In this document: piece after piece, positions 36,711-46,823 of the stretch
Numbering within the stretch: position 1 is the first letter of the stretch
Layout: each line of letters opens with the position of its first letter
Translations under genes and position numbers: made by a program
Notes under the pieces: model-generated
What the model saw: the letters and a program-made list of their open reading frames with translations, nothing else
Databases searched by the model: none
What the model was told of the DNA's origin: nothing
Origin: Ornithodoros turicata
Taxonomy: Eukaryota; Arthropoda; Arachnida; Ixodida; Argasidae
Assembly (NCBI RefSeq): GCF_037126465.1
Contig: NC_088201.1
Location: 4,903,001-4,967,000 of the forward strand
Length of the DNA: 64,000 nucleotides
Direction: 5' to 3'

Positions 36711-36875
36711 CAGGGGCGGATCTAGGGAAGATCCTCGGGGGGGGGGGGGGCACTGAAAAAAGAGAGAAGACGGGGGGGGGGGTCGCCATGTAGCAGGAAA
36801 ATCTGCCGGAATGGGGGGTAGAGGTATGTCTCGGGGGGGGGGGGGGCAGGCCCCCCCCCCCTGGATCCGCCCCTG
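36711..36875. mobile_element. hAT-like MITE, GGCGGATC family, copy 2
   Basis: A 165-bp element with ends CAGGGGCGGATCTAGGG and CTGGATCCGCCCCTG and long G or C runs, flanked by a perfect 8-bp duplication AGTGCAGG (36703-36710 and 36876-36883). The uninterrupted host repeat, with one copy of AGTGCAGG, is present at 38880-38903. Confidence 0.93.
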
Positions 36876-36883
36876 AGTGCAGG

Positions 36884-37461
36884 GGACACGAAGGGACCAC
36901 GACGCACTGACTGACGCACGGGCTCGGAGTGGAACCTTACGGTCCACCAGTTTCCTGCAATAAATGTAGTTCTCCAGACGGTGGTTGTGCGAACGTCTTC
37001 CTCGCAGGGTGTCCTGCGCAGAGAAGATGCAGCGGTGTTCAACAGGCCGGATGCATCTACTCCGATATCGAGTGCCTTTATCCACGGAACATTGTAACCC
37101 CACTGGCGCAGGGTGCGACCGGACGTTCTGCGAGGGAAGGCAGCCAGCCAAATGGGTTGCGACTAACTACGGCTTCGTAGGACCGCAAGACAGCCTTGGC
37201 GCTGTCCTTGAACAGCTGAACAGGGCGTCGAACAAAGGTCTTGGATCTGCAGGATCAACGGGCTCATCGGCAACGATCATCAAAAGGCTCCGAGGGGACG
37301 CTGACGCTGGAGGATCTCAGAGAAAAAGGACTGTCTCTGAACGTGTCAACGCGACCGCAGCATCGTTGGAAAGCTTTCATCGACCTAATACACAGGCGGT
37401 TGTCTCTGATTCGTTACGTACTCTATAGGCATAATGACCGGAGGGTATAATTTGGGAGAGA
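36884..37461. other. Intergenic DNA, no gene supported
   Basis: Frames on both strands are open for 80-260 codons, including a Cys-rich one at 36929-37180, but none matches a family I know. They run into low-complexity G or C runs of the MITE. It may be the 5' region of the retroelement whose gag follows. Confidence 0.35.
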
Positions 37462-38105
37462 ATGGATGATCAGCAGAGACAGGCTAAGTTGGTAGTTGTT
37501 GCGCAGACGAGTGAGACAGGCTCAGCGGCGTCAGGAAGTGACGAGACCAGGCTGATGGAGCTCAGGTTGAGAGTATAGCCGAAGTAGAAATGGAGCGACG
37601 GCGGATCGTTTTAGAAATGCAACCCTTAGCAAGAGAAGGAGCCAATGCACGTCAGGACAACATAGTTCCCTGTGGAGAGGAGGACAAAATGCGCCAATGG
37701 CAGGCCAAGAGTCGCTGGTGCCCATCTGGTTTGAGGAGATCGCGAGGCCACTTTGGAAGCGTACAATGTTCCCAAAGAACGGAGAGCGGGGTCGGTGCAC
37801 CCATTTTTAAATGACGGAGCAAGGGCATTACTTGTCAGATTGTCGTCAGCGGAGAGAACACAGTGCGATGCTCTGAAAACCAAAATCCTTGAGGGCCTAC
37901 GATTATCCGCAGCCGAATACCAACGATTGTTTCTCCATTCGAGGCTCAGTGGCAAGGAAACCTGGGACCAATTTACAGTACGGATCGAAAACTATTTTAG
38001 CTACTACATACGCAGCTGTAACTTAAAAACCCTGGAAGAGTTACAGCAGCTTATGGTTGGAGACAGGCTAAGAGAGCGCTCGACACCTGAGGCTCGTGCT
38101 AATGC
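37462..38105 (+). pseudogene. Broken LTR-retrotransposon gag fragment
   Basis: The first frame opens at ATG 37462 and meets a stop near 37577. After frame changes, a run from about 37752 has the helical capsid-like pattern typical of Ty3/gypsy-type gag (VRLSSAERTQCDALKTKILE, then ETWDQFTVRIENYF and ELQQLMVGDRLRE). It ends where a fragment of the foldback repeat begins near 38107. No protease, reverse transcriptase or LTR was found nearby. It is a decayed, truncated copy. Confidence 0.6.
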
Positions 38106-38106
38106 A

Positions 38107-38460
38107 TGTACAGGGTATCTTTTTTTAGGCGATACAGATTTTTCATTAAAAAATACTACAAAGGCTATATAGACATGCTGTTTTCACTTCTATCATCTCT
38201 GAGCCGGCGGTTGTTCTTGGCCATATGTTGCTCGACCGTCAAATGACTCATTACATAAAAATCGTTCATTAACTTTTTAATTATAAAAGATGCGAAGTTC
38301 TCCCAATGAGAACATATGTTCCTTTTCGGTGACCTGATATCGTAGCCGTTTTCAGAACAAAAATCCGTTCGGTAGATCGTCCGCAAAAAAAAATTCGTGA
38401 AGGAACACAATTTTTTTCATTATTTTGTTCATTGCGCATCTTCGGAGACCCGTCTTTTTT
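38107..38460. repeat. Fragment of the ACAGGGTGTCCC foldback family
   Basis: Matches one arm of the element at 30033-30929 (for example TTTTTAATTATAAAAG, AGAACATATGTTCC and CCGTTTTCAGAACAAAAATC). It cuts off the gag fragment. Only one arm is present. Confidence 0.7.
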
Positions 38461-38765
38461 TAGGCAAATTTTTACGGGGCTTTCATGGTCACTCGCTCAT
38501 GATACACGCGGTTCTTAGGATACCCCTCGAAACGTTCATCTTGAGTATCAGTTGGGTAGAATTCCCGGAGGGGACCTGGTACCCCCTGGGAAAGTTCCGG
38601 CCCCACAGTCGGCGCGTATGGGGTGCATGATGTAATGATCCACATATATATCAAAAGTGCCCCTTAAATGTAAAAAAATTCCTCGTCCTGTGCCCGAACT
38701 GTGGTTTCGTATTGCGTCAGCTACATAACGTTGCCTACCGAACTACGTACAAAGAGAGCATACAT

Positions 38766-39963
38766 TAGGGGTGGGCAGTAATAATCATGTTTTGTATTAT
38801 AATACAGATACATAATACTCAGTAGGTTAAAAAGCAATAAAGACCGGGCTGTTTGGTGGTACATTCTAAAAGCGATAAAACCCCAGTGCAGGGGACACGA
38901 AACACAGTGCTTCGTCTGTGTTTCGTCTGTCCGAGTCCCCTGCACTGGGGTTTTATCGCTTTTAGAACATAATACTCGACAAACACCAGCATTATAATAT
39001 TAACACTTCAGTGTATTACACCAGTAATACTTTACCCAAGAAACTCAACTCTAAGACGCGGATTATCACGAAAGATATCTTCATTATCTTCTTCATTTCC
39101 ATTTCAACAGTAGCAATTTCTCGAGGAGACAGTCCTCTCGTGCGCATCTGTTCGCTTTATGCTTTCTTCATACTCGAGAGAAGGGTGCATCCAGTTTGGA
39201 ATATCACAATACGCTTAGCTAAAACAGACAAAATACAAGACGAGAGCAGCCGATATTTCGAACAGAGTGTGCTAGTGCTGTTGGAATGATGCTCACGCAG
39301 TCAATCATAGCTGGTGCACAATAATGCGTCAACGACGGGCAACGACGATCATTTACGATGTTATATGCCAACTAAATAAAGAGATGACGATCTAGTTGAC
39401 AGATGACGACCTAACGATCAAATTGGATGTGGAGTGTCTCGACGTGCTCATGGATTTAGAGCACAATCGACACTTTGCTCTCAGTCTGGCGCCGTCATTA
39501 TTCGGTTCAGCTTGGACGACAAAAAAAATCGGCCGTTTAAACTCGCTTGACTACCTCCACACCACTGACTGGATGCACATGCACTGCTGTAGATGACAGA
39601 CGCCTTGTAAATGGAATGACTAATCCTTATAGGGAAGCTGAAGTAGAATGAATGCATGCATGAGGGCCTCTAGTAACCTCTGGCCCTGAGGTCATTCTCT
39701 TTGGGGGAATTTGGGGTAAGCGCATAGCTATAGCCATTGTTTGTGACCAAACGTTTCTGGAACGCAGGAAAAGTACGGATAAAGTGCACTAGTGACACTC
39801 GGTAGGGAAGACTTCCAAACAAGTATTACACCTTCTAGATCATTATATAATACAGATATAAATACATTCAAAAAATGAGTATTATAATGCATAATACAAA
39901 TACTCAAAAGTATTACAGGAATAGTATAATAATACAAAGTATTACTACTACTGCCCACCCCTG
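38766..39963. mobile_element. TIR element with TATTATAATAC-rich ends
   Basis: Begins TAGGGGTGGGCAGTAATAAT and ends ATTACTACTACTGCCCACCC. Both ends are rich in AATACAAATACTC-like motifs. About 1.2 kb, with a nested hairpin at 38864-38967 and a fragment of the 12432 repeat near 39248. The terminus is hAT-like, but no convincing 8-bp duplication was found. Confidence 0.65.
38864..38967. repeat. Hairpin repeat with ATAAAACCCCAGTGCAGGGG arms
   Basis: A 104-bp inverted repeat with 33-bp near-perfect arms. Related single arms occur at about 36690-36710, split by the MITE at 36711, and at about 54358-54385. It supplies the uninterrupted form of the MITE insertion site. Confidence 0.85.
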
Positions 39964-40266
39964 CTACAGGTAACGGCGGTCCATTCTGGTAGCTTACCTA
40001 ACGGCGTCGGAGCTGAGAATATAGGGCAGGATTGACCTCCAGAGAGCGTCAGAGAGAGTGAACAATCTCCCCCGCTGCCAGCCGGTTGTGAACTAATTCT
40101 GACGTCTTCGACAAAACCAGATCACTGTAACCAATACGTCTGAAACGAAAATTTGAAACTATCGCCATCGCGATCGGGCTGAGCGCGTCACGCCACCGTA
40201 GCACGTGTCACACAGAGCAGAGCCACCGACGGGACGTGTGCTTTGGGGCGGCACGCAAAGGGGGCC
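39964..40266 (+). promoter_or_regulatory. Upstream region of the pseudo-neprilysin gene
   Basis: About 300 bp between the last transposon and the start codon. Moderately GC-rich with GCGATCG and CACGTG motifs at about 40168-40207. No TATA box was seen. It presumably contains the promoter and 5' leader, unless an upstream exon exists. Confidence 0.35.
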
Positions 40267-43200
40267 ATGTCTAAGAACGAGGGGGAGGAAGCCAAGAAGC
40301 CCGACACCGCAGAGAAGAAAGACGTGGAAGAGATCAAAGAGGTGACATTACTACCCCTAGTGTTTGGCATCTACCCACGAAACCCTCCGGCCGAACCTCC
40401 AGAGCCCGAAGAAGACGACCAAGTAGTGGAGCTACGCTATGAATCCACGATAACGGAAAGCCTCGATGACGATGGCGATGAGGACGAGCGAGTGTACAGC
40501 AGTCGGGCCAAGACTGTTTACCAACGGCGCAGACGAGAAGAAGCAGAAGATAGTCGACCGCAGCGCCGATCCACAAGCCGATCCGACAGTGGTCGGCGCT
40601 CGGGAAGCAGTCGTGGTCGCGAGGCCCGTGCAGCCAGTAGCCGTCGCGAGGCTCGTGCTCAAGCTCGCTCTGATGGACGCTCGGAGGCTCGCTCAGACGG
40701 AGGCGTACGCAGCGTAGGAATTCGAGAAAGCCGGAAGCTTGCCCAAGGGCCTGGGGGTGGGCAGCGCACCATGGATATCAGTGTGTCCTTGACCTCAGAC
40801 GATGAGGACGACGAGCTTATTGTCGAGGTGAACGACGTCGAAAGTGACCTTCCCGAAGAGAATGAAATCAGTGAAGCAGATGCACAGCAATGGGAACAAC
40901 AGCCCGAGTACCGGCCCTCTCGTGGCCGACGAGTCCCTCGTCGTATGGAACAGGCTTACTTGCCCCCTCAAAGGATACCAGATCCCCGCGGGCTAGAACA
41001 CGACATGTCGCCTCGGCGCATGCGTGGGATCTCCCCTCGAAGAATGATGGAGCAACAACCGCGGATGATGCCCCAGCAAATGATGCCCCAGCAAATGATG
41101 CCCCAGCAGATGATGCCCCAGCAGATGATGCCTCAGCAGATGATGTCCCACCGTCACCAAGAGCAACCGCAGCAGAGTGCAATGCAGAACGCGCAACTCC
41201 AGATGGCACGTCGGCTCTTACTTGAGCAGCACTTGCAGGGCCACAACAGGCCGGCTGACCCAAGGTCCATGAACGCTCAAATGGATGCCGTAATCACCGA
41301 TTCCCGTGTAATGGAACAGCCTGGGGTTGGCGGACGTTACGTGGTGGACACCCGAAAACAGGTACAGTACAGGCGTCGTCCCGAAGTCCACGAGTACACA
41401 AAGGACAGCAGCGCCTCCGTTCCTGGTGCCCGAGTCGACTGGACTCTCAGCTCCGACGGCGGCCTCCGTGTCGTCGTGGGCGAAACCCCAGTCAAGGAAG
41501 TCAAGAAGGAAGAGAAGAAAGAGGGCGAAGAAAAGGAAGGAGAGAAGAAGGAAGAAGAAAAGAAGGAGGAGAAGAAAGAAGAAAAGAAGGAGGAAAAGAA
41601 AGACGAAGAGAAAAAAGAAGGCGAAGAAAAGAAGGACGAAGCCAAGAAAGAGAGCGCATCGACAGTCACCAAGGGTCGCCTTCCGGTCACTTTTCAAGCG
41701 CAACTCGGAAGAGGCGAAGCCAGTGTGTCCGTCGTTTCAGATGAGCAGCGTGGTGCTGCTGCTGCTGCCGCCGCGCAACCAGGGACCAATGAAGAATGCA
41801 GTTGCTACGAGGATGTACTGCTAGAACCGGAGGGATGCCAAGAGTGCTTAGAAGAACTCCTCTACCAGGAAGACCCAGGTATGAGAGGCCTAGACATGCG
41901 AGACATGCAGATTGACATGCGCCGTGGCCCGGAAATGGGTGGCGAAATTGACATGGGACGAGGAGTCGGCATGCAAGTGGATATGAGACGCGGTACCACT
42001 AATGTAATGTCGCCTACGATGGATCTCCATGCTCTTCAAATGGATATGCGACGGGCGTCCATCGATACGCGACGGACGTCAAGAGACACGCGACGTTCTT
42101 CAATGGATATGAGAAGACCAATGGATATGAGGGCTCCGCATATGGGCAGCCCATCAATGGGCATTCGAAGTGCCTCAGTCGACATGCGAGGAGCTGGAAT
42201 GGACATGCGACCATACCCGATGGACATGAGAGCAGGTCCTTCGATGGACCCGCGGCGGTCGCCCATGGACGTAAAGCGGTCTTCAAGAATGGAAATGCGA
42301 CGGTCTTCTCCACTTGAAACGAGAAGGACATCGCCGATGGAAATGCGACGAGCATCTATGGAACTCCGACGAAGTTCTCCGGTCGAAATGCGGCGCGGTG
42401 CTTCACCCGTTGACATGAGAGCGCACATGATGGACGTACGCGGGCCTCCGATGGACATGCGGGGAATGGACATGAGAGGTTCCCCAATGGACATGCGCTC
42501 CGCGACAATGGACATGCGGGGCCGTGAAATGCGAGGCTCCCTCACTGACGTACGGGCACCGCCAATGGACTACCGAGGATCGCCAATGGACATGCGAAGC
42601 ACAACCGTTGACATTCGCGGATCCCCTTTGGACATGCGCAGTGCGGCCATGGAAATCCGTGATGTCCGAGGAATGCGTGACATGCGAGGTATGCGTGATC
42701 CGCGTGATATGGACGATATAGGTCCGCCATTGGACCCTATAGACATGCGTTCGGCGGTCGAAATGCGGTCCATGGAACGTGGCGGTGCAGACATGCGTTC
42801 TGCTATGGAAATGCACGGCCCTGAGTCCTTTCGGACCCACCCCGACCCAGCGCGGTCGGGCATATCACCATTGAGGTCTCAGATGGATCGTTCCCCCATG
42901 GACATGAGGTCTTCCATGGAAACGAGGTCACCGGGTGGACGGTCTCCAGTCGACATGCGCTCTGCAGTGGAGATGCGGGCGCCTGTAGACAGACGGTCAC
43001 CGGTTGACGGACGGGCAACGGAAGTACGGTCATTGGATGTACGTTCGCCCGGTATGAGGAGTTCCTTCGAGATGCGTTCACCGGCGAGGCCGCGCTCAGC
43101 TGACCGCCGCTCACCGAGGGGACAGAGGACTCCGTCAGATCGAATGCCCTTCGAAAGCGCGGGTTCAGACTTGCGCTCGGAACGAGAGATACATGCGTAT

Positions 43201-46200
43201 AGCGAGGTACGCAGGGTTCCCAAAGACTCGAAGCAGACGAGAGACAAGACGTCGAAAGGCTCACGTACTCCCAAAGGCAGCCGGACACCAAAACAGGAAC
43301 GGGATGGTGCCCATCCGGCGGAAATCAACATTTACACGACGCAGCCCCCATCCCGTATTATTCAAGAGGAACTGCGCTACGATGGCGATAAAGGAATGCG
43401 CAACGTGTCCCGTGTCAACATCTGGTCCGACCAGTCAGACTCTAATCGCTACTACGAAGAGGATGCCGTTGCCAGCGACGACACGTACCAGGCGCAACAA
43501 CAGTCTTCGGAAATGCGGGTTCGAGTCGGCCGTAAGACATCCAAGGAACGCCCTGATTCACGAGCTTCACGTAGCGCCAGCAACGATCCCAACTGGGGCG
43601 CACCTCTTGAACGTGCACAAGGCAACATACAAGTCCAAGCCCGTAAGAAATCTCCAGCTGGTCATGCTCCCCAGCCAGATCCGGATTCCAGATCGGCACG
43701 CTCTTACCCCGCCAATATGGAGGTTGCACGCACAGCTTGGAAACAGTATTCCCGCGAGTATCAAAGGTACCTGAACAACTTGGCTAAATGGAACTACCAA
43801 CAAGACCTACTGCGCTCACAGATGCAGTTCAACCCTTACACCGGACAGCAGGCATCACGACCACCTGCGCCCGATGCGGCAGATTCCAATGCCCAAGATT
43901 TCGGAACTGAAGATCCCGTGAGAATACGAATTGCCCTGTCTGGAAACAGCGTGCGTCGCGACCGTAAGAGCGGCGAACAAGCGGCAACGCCTTCGTCTTC
44001 AAGAGCGACGCGGCCCAGCCACCGAACACTCACCCCCGGAGAAAGCAGTTCCAGCATTGAATGCGAGGTACGCGATACGCTAAGGCGCGAAGACGGGCGT
44101 CTTGATGTCAACCGCTTGCACAAAGCTCGAGCAGTCCTCAACGATGAAAATTCTGAGGTATCGGCAAGCTTTGAAGAGGTACTCGACCGTCGCGTTCACA
44201 TGAGCCCCGCTCCTCCAGAGGGACAGCGATGGGTGGCAAGACAGTCATCGCCGGTGAGGCTGACCGCAAGGACAACGGCACTTCCGCTGCAAAGCGGGAG
44301 CCCCGGCAAACCATTCCTTGACTATACCGAACGTACAGACTTTCCACGTACGCGTAAAAGAAGCGGAGGCTTTCCGCTTTCTCTGAAAACCGGAGTTCCA
44401 CGGGACTTTTTTATCTACTTCCTGGTTTCCATGGCAACCCTAGCAGGAATCTTCGCTGCGATCAGCATGTATACCAAACGGACTCAGGCCGGCGAGGAGG
44501 AAATCCTTGATGACAGAGTTCGCCAGAATGCCCCTGGCGACTTGAAGGGAGGCGGTGACACCAAAGCGCTTTTCCTCGGCTTCTCGAAGCGAAAACCGAC
44601 CCGTGCGTCGTCTTTTGGTATATGTCAGACCACTGAATGTCAACTAGAGGGCCGTTATCTCAGTGGTATTCTCGACTGGTCTCTCGATCCCTGCTCTGAT
44701 TTTCAAGGCTTTGTGTGTGGCTCTCAACGCAAGCATACCGAACAGAGCCAGGACAACAAACTAGCAGAAGCTGTGCGTGCGAAGGTGTTCCGTTGGCTCC
44801 CTACTTTGAAACCAGACGCTCCTGCTTCCCGGCTGCGTCAACTCTACGAAGAATGCAGCAACGGACAAAGATCGGGTTTCGACCAATTCCGACAGTTCGT
44901 CGACAGTGCCGGCATGGCTGAGTGGCCCTACATCGGCTCCAAGAATATAACTCGGGACACAATTTGGGAAGTCGCCGCAGACCTCGAAAAGGCGCTAGGT
45001 GTGGGTGCCCTTCTTTCAGTACACGTTTCTGGTCGACCTGGACAAGCAGGACGGAAAGTCATACTTGCCAAGCCGAATCTCCCAGAGAAGGCTCGGAGCG
45101 CAACTACAAAATACCGTGCTGTAGCTGCTGCAATGTTCCCATTCCAAAGACGTCAAATGAACGTCCCAGAGCACGCCATGGAAGTCGTGAGCTTTATCCA
45201 GAAGCTCGCCACTATTCTAAACAGCACCAAAACTCAACTGAAAACTTCAAGCGGCCGTGCGGAGCAGTCTCCTTACAAACGGTTTATCTCACGCTTGTTT
45301 CCCAAAGAAACGGCAATCACAGTTGACTGGGATCCACAGTTTGCCTCCGCACTTCTTCATCTTCTAGACCACGTCGAATCGCACGTAACTTTAAACTACC
45401 TCGGCTTCCAAGCACTCTCAAAGACCCGTGCCTTCCTGCCGTCCAACGCCACTACACGCGACAAGGAATGTCGCGAAGCTGTAGAAGATGCCTTACCAGA
45501 GATGTTCCTCTACTCCGCTAACCGCGTCTACCATCCTACGCTCGCCCATGCTGCAAACCTGACTGACAGCGTGCGGCGTAGCGTCTTACTGTACGTGAAT
45601 TCTGCCACATGGATGGAAGCTGCTGTTCGTCGGGAAGCCCTGGAACGCCTACGTGGCCTTCAAATCCGGCCTTTTGCCCCGACTTGGGCCGCATCTCCTG
45701 CCCTGGCACGTGAAAGATTTGCGCACCTCCCACAAGTGAGTCCCGGGTACGGTTTGGCTGCTTTTCTGGCGTACCGTCGAGCATCCCAGGAGCGTCTACT
45801 ACGAGGTGACTCCTGGCCAACTGCCCCCCTCGCTAACGACTGTACCTACGATCCTGTTCAGCGCACGCTGTACCTTCCGTTACTGGCTGCCAACGTCACT
45901 GCACCCGAAGCTCTTGTGCTAACCCAACTTCCCAGGCTGGGCGTCCGACTGGCACGCTGTCTATTCGCCGTTGTCACGCAAGGTTCTGCAGCAGGTTGGT
46001 GGGGTAGTCGCACGCTCCAAAATTTTGAACCTCTCCGTCGCTGCGTCGCACAGCAAGGTCCCGGGGACGACGAGCTGGTGGACGCTGTCGCAGCTCTGGC
46101 GCCGGTACACAGCATGTTCACAAACTACATGAGGTCTTCCACCATCAGGGGTCAAGAGTACCGCTTCAAGAACGCGGAGAATCTGACGGCCGACCAGATG

Positions 46201-46356
46201 TTCTTCGTTTATTATGGACTGAGTGAGTGCGAGCCTCCAGCTAAGCACCGCATCAACGTGCCGCTGCAGAACTACGAGCAATTCCACAAGGCTTTCCGCT
46301 GCCGTCCCGGCTCCCACATGAAGCCAGCCCATACGTGCCGCTTCTGGGGCGCCTAA
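40267..46356 (+). CDS. Giant neprilysin-like (M13) pseudopeptidase with MDMR repeats
   Basis: One uninterrupted frame of 2029 aa. The start is ATG 40267 (GCCATG context). The frame extends eight codons upstream without an ATG. Residues 1-1380 are cytoplasmic and low in complexity: Arg/Ser-rich, five MPQQM units (about 265-300), a Lys/Glu tract (about 410-467), and about 45 [MVL][DE][MTV]R units (about 540-945), then RS/RTP-rich sequence. A hydrophobic helix at 1381-1402 (FFIYFLVSMATLAGIFAAI) makes it a type II membrane protein. The 626-residue ectodomain is M13: DPCSDFQGFVCGS (from 1474) at its start, CRPGSHMKPAHTC (2012-2024) plus RFW at its end, and six N-glycosylation sequons. Catalytic motifs are gone: HELTH is ARCLF (1896-1900), GENIAD is VDAVAA (D1939, A1943), and the late DPH is EPP. 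It is probably a non-enzymatic scaffold or receptor. That role is inference. Confidence 0.85.
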   Translation: MSKNEGEEAKKPDTAEKKDVEEIKEVTLLPLVFGIYPRNPPAEPPEPEEDDQVVELRYESTITESLDDDGDEDERVYSSRAKTVYQRRRREEAEDSRPQRRSTSRSDSGRRSGSSRGREARAASSRREARAQARSDGRSEARSDGGVRSVGIRESRKLAQGPGGGQRTMDISVSLTSDDEDDELIVEVNDVESDLPEENEISEADAQQWEQQPEYRPSRGRRVPRRMEQAYLPPQRIPDPRGLEHDMSPRRMRGISPRRMMEQQPRMMPQQMMPQQMMPQQMMPQQMMPQQMMSHRHQEQPQQSAMQNAQLQMARRLLLEQHLQGHNRPADPRSMNAQMDAVITDSRVMEQPGVGGRYVVDTRKQVQYRRRPEVHEYTKDSSASVPGARVDWTLSSDGGLRVVVGETPVKEVKKEEKKEGEEKEGEKKEEEKKEEKKEEKKEEKKDEEKKEGEEKKDEAKKESASTVTKGRLPVTFQAQLGRGEASVSVVSDEQRGAAAAAAAQPGTNEECSCYEDVLLEPEGCQECLEELLYQEDPGMRGLDMRDMQIDMRRGPEMGGEIDMGRGVGMQVDMRRGTTNVMSPTMDLHALQMDMRRASIDTRRTSRDTRRSSMDMRRPMDMRAPHMGSPSMGIRSASVDMRGAGMDMRPYPMDMRAGPSMDPRRSPMDVKRSSRMEMRRSSPLETRRTSPMEMRRASMELRRSSPVEMRRGASPVDMRAHMMDVRGPPMDMRGMDMRGSPMDMRSATMDMRGREMRGSLTDVRAPPMDYRGSPMDMRSTTVDIRGSPLDMRSAAMEIRDVRGMRDMRGMRDPRDMDDIGPPLDPIDMRSAVEMRSMERGGADMRSAMEMHGPESFRTHPDPARSGISPLRSQMDRSPMDMRSSMETRSPGGRSPVDMRSAVEMRAPVDRRSPVDGRATEVRSLDVRSPGMRSSFEMRSPARPRSADRRSPRGQRTPSDRMPFESAGSDLRSEREIHAYSEVRRVPKDSKQTRDKTSKGSRTPKGSRTPKQERDGAHPAEINIYTTQPPSRIIQEELRYDGDKGMRNVSRVNIWSDQSDSNRYYEEDAVASDDTYQAQQQSSEMRVRVGRKTSKERPDSRASRSASNDPNWGAPLERAQGNIQVQARKKSPAGHAPQPDPDSRSARSYPANMEVARTAWKQYSREYQRYLNNLAKWNYQQDLLRSQMQFNPYTGQQASRPPAPDAADSNAQDFGTEDPVRIRIALSGNSVRRDRKSGEQAATPSSSRATRPSHRTLTPGESSSSIECEVRDTLRREDGRLDVNRLHKARAVLNDENSEVSASFEEVLDRRVHMSPAPPEGQRWVARQSSPVRLTARTTALPLQSGSPGKPFLDYTERTDFPRTRKRSGGFPLSLKTGVPRDFFIYFLVSMATLAGIFAAISMYTKRTQAGEEEILDDRVRQNAPGDLKGGGDTKALFLGFSKRKPTRASSFGICQTTECQLEGRYLSGILDWSLDPCSDFQGFVCGSQRKHTEQSQDNKLAEAVRAKVFRWLPTLKPDAPASRLRQLYEECSNGQRSGFDQFRQFVDSAGMAEWPYIGSKNITRDTIWEVAADLEKALGVGALLSVHVSGRPGQAGRKVILAKPNLPEKARSATTKYRAVAAAMFPFQRRQMNVPEHAMEVVSFIQKLATILNSTKTQLKTSSGRAEQSPYKRFISRLFPKETAITVDWDPQFASALLHLLDHVESHVTLNYLGFQALSKTRAFLPSNATTRDKECREAVEDALPEMFLYSANRVYHPTLAHAANLTDSVRRSVLLYVNSATWMEAAVRREALERLRGLQIRPFAPTWAASPALARERFAHLPQVSPGYGLAAFLAYRRASQERLLRGDSWPTAPLANDCTYDPVQRTLYLPLLAANVTAPEALVLTQLPRLGVRLARCLFAVVTQGSAAGWWGSRTLQNFEPLRRCVAQQGPGDDELVDAVAALAPVHSMFTNYMRSSTIRGQEYRFKNAENLTADQMFFVYYGLSECEPPAKHRINVPLQNYEQFHKAFRCRPGSHMKPAHTCRFWGA

Positions 46357-46823
46357 AAACACTTCTTCGCTGTAACCCTTCGGGATGTCAAAATACACGC
46401 TGCTGGCTCTGTCACTTTTCTCTCTCTATAGTGTTAGGCTTGAAACATTGCAGCTGGTAATAAGCTCTCGTGGAGCAGACGAGACGTCGCTAAGCCGTCA
46501 GTTGGCAACGTCATAAAAATCGCTCGCAAAATTATAAGCCTTAACAGTGCACTGCTGACGGTCTCAGTTTTCCTCATCCGTTTGTTTCAAAAATAGAGCT
46601 TAAGGGCAATCGAGCCCAGTAGGTTCCAATGGGTTTTGGCTGCGTGAAAAACGTTAGTGTGAAGCCGGTGAACGTTAATGTAATATGTGGACTATAATGA
46701 AAATCGTGTTAGCTGGCGTTTCTGCTTTTCACAATTACTCACGCTAAAGGCAACCTTATATATGCGCGCAAGTCCAATACAACGGCTCAAAAGCAGTTTT
46801 CAGTTCCGGCGTCGTAGTTTACC
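46357..46823 (+). other. Downstream flank of the pseudo-neprilysin gene
   Basis: Begins at the TAA stop. It probably holds the 3' untranslated region. No canonical AATAAA was seen before the next transposon begins at 46824. Confidence 0.4.

Noticed and set aside
36357..37151. 264-codon minus-strand frame
   Set aside because: It crosses the hAT-like MITE with its G/C runs and matches no family.
36929..37180. Cys-rich plus-strand frame that could be a small secreted protein
   Set aside because: No signal peptide and no conserved Cys pattern I recognise. The flanks are repeats.
40334..46398. Many open frames on both strands inside the pseudo-neprilysin gene
   Set aside because: They are shadows of the 2029-aa frame; its repeats make antisense frames unusually long.
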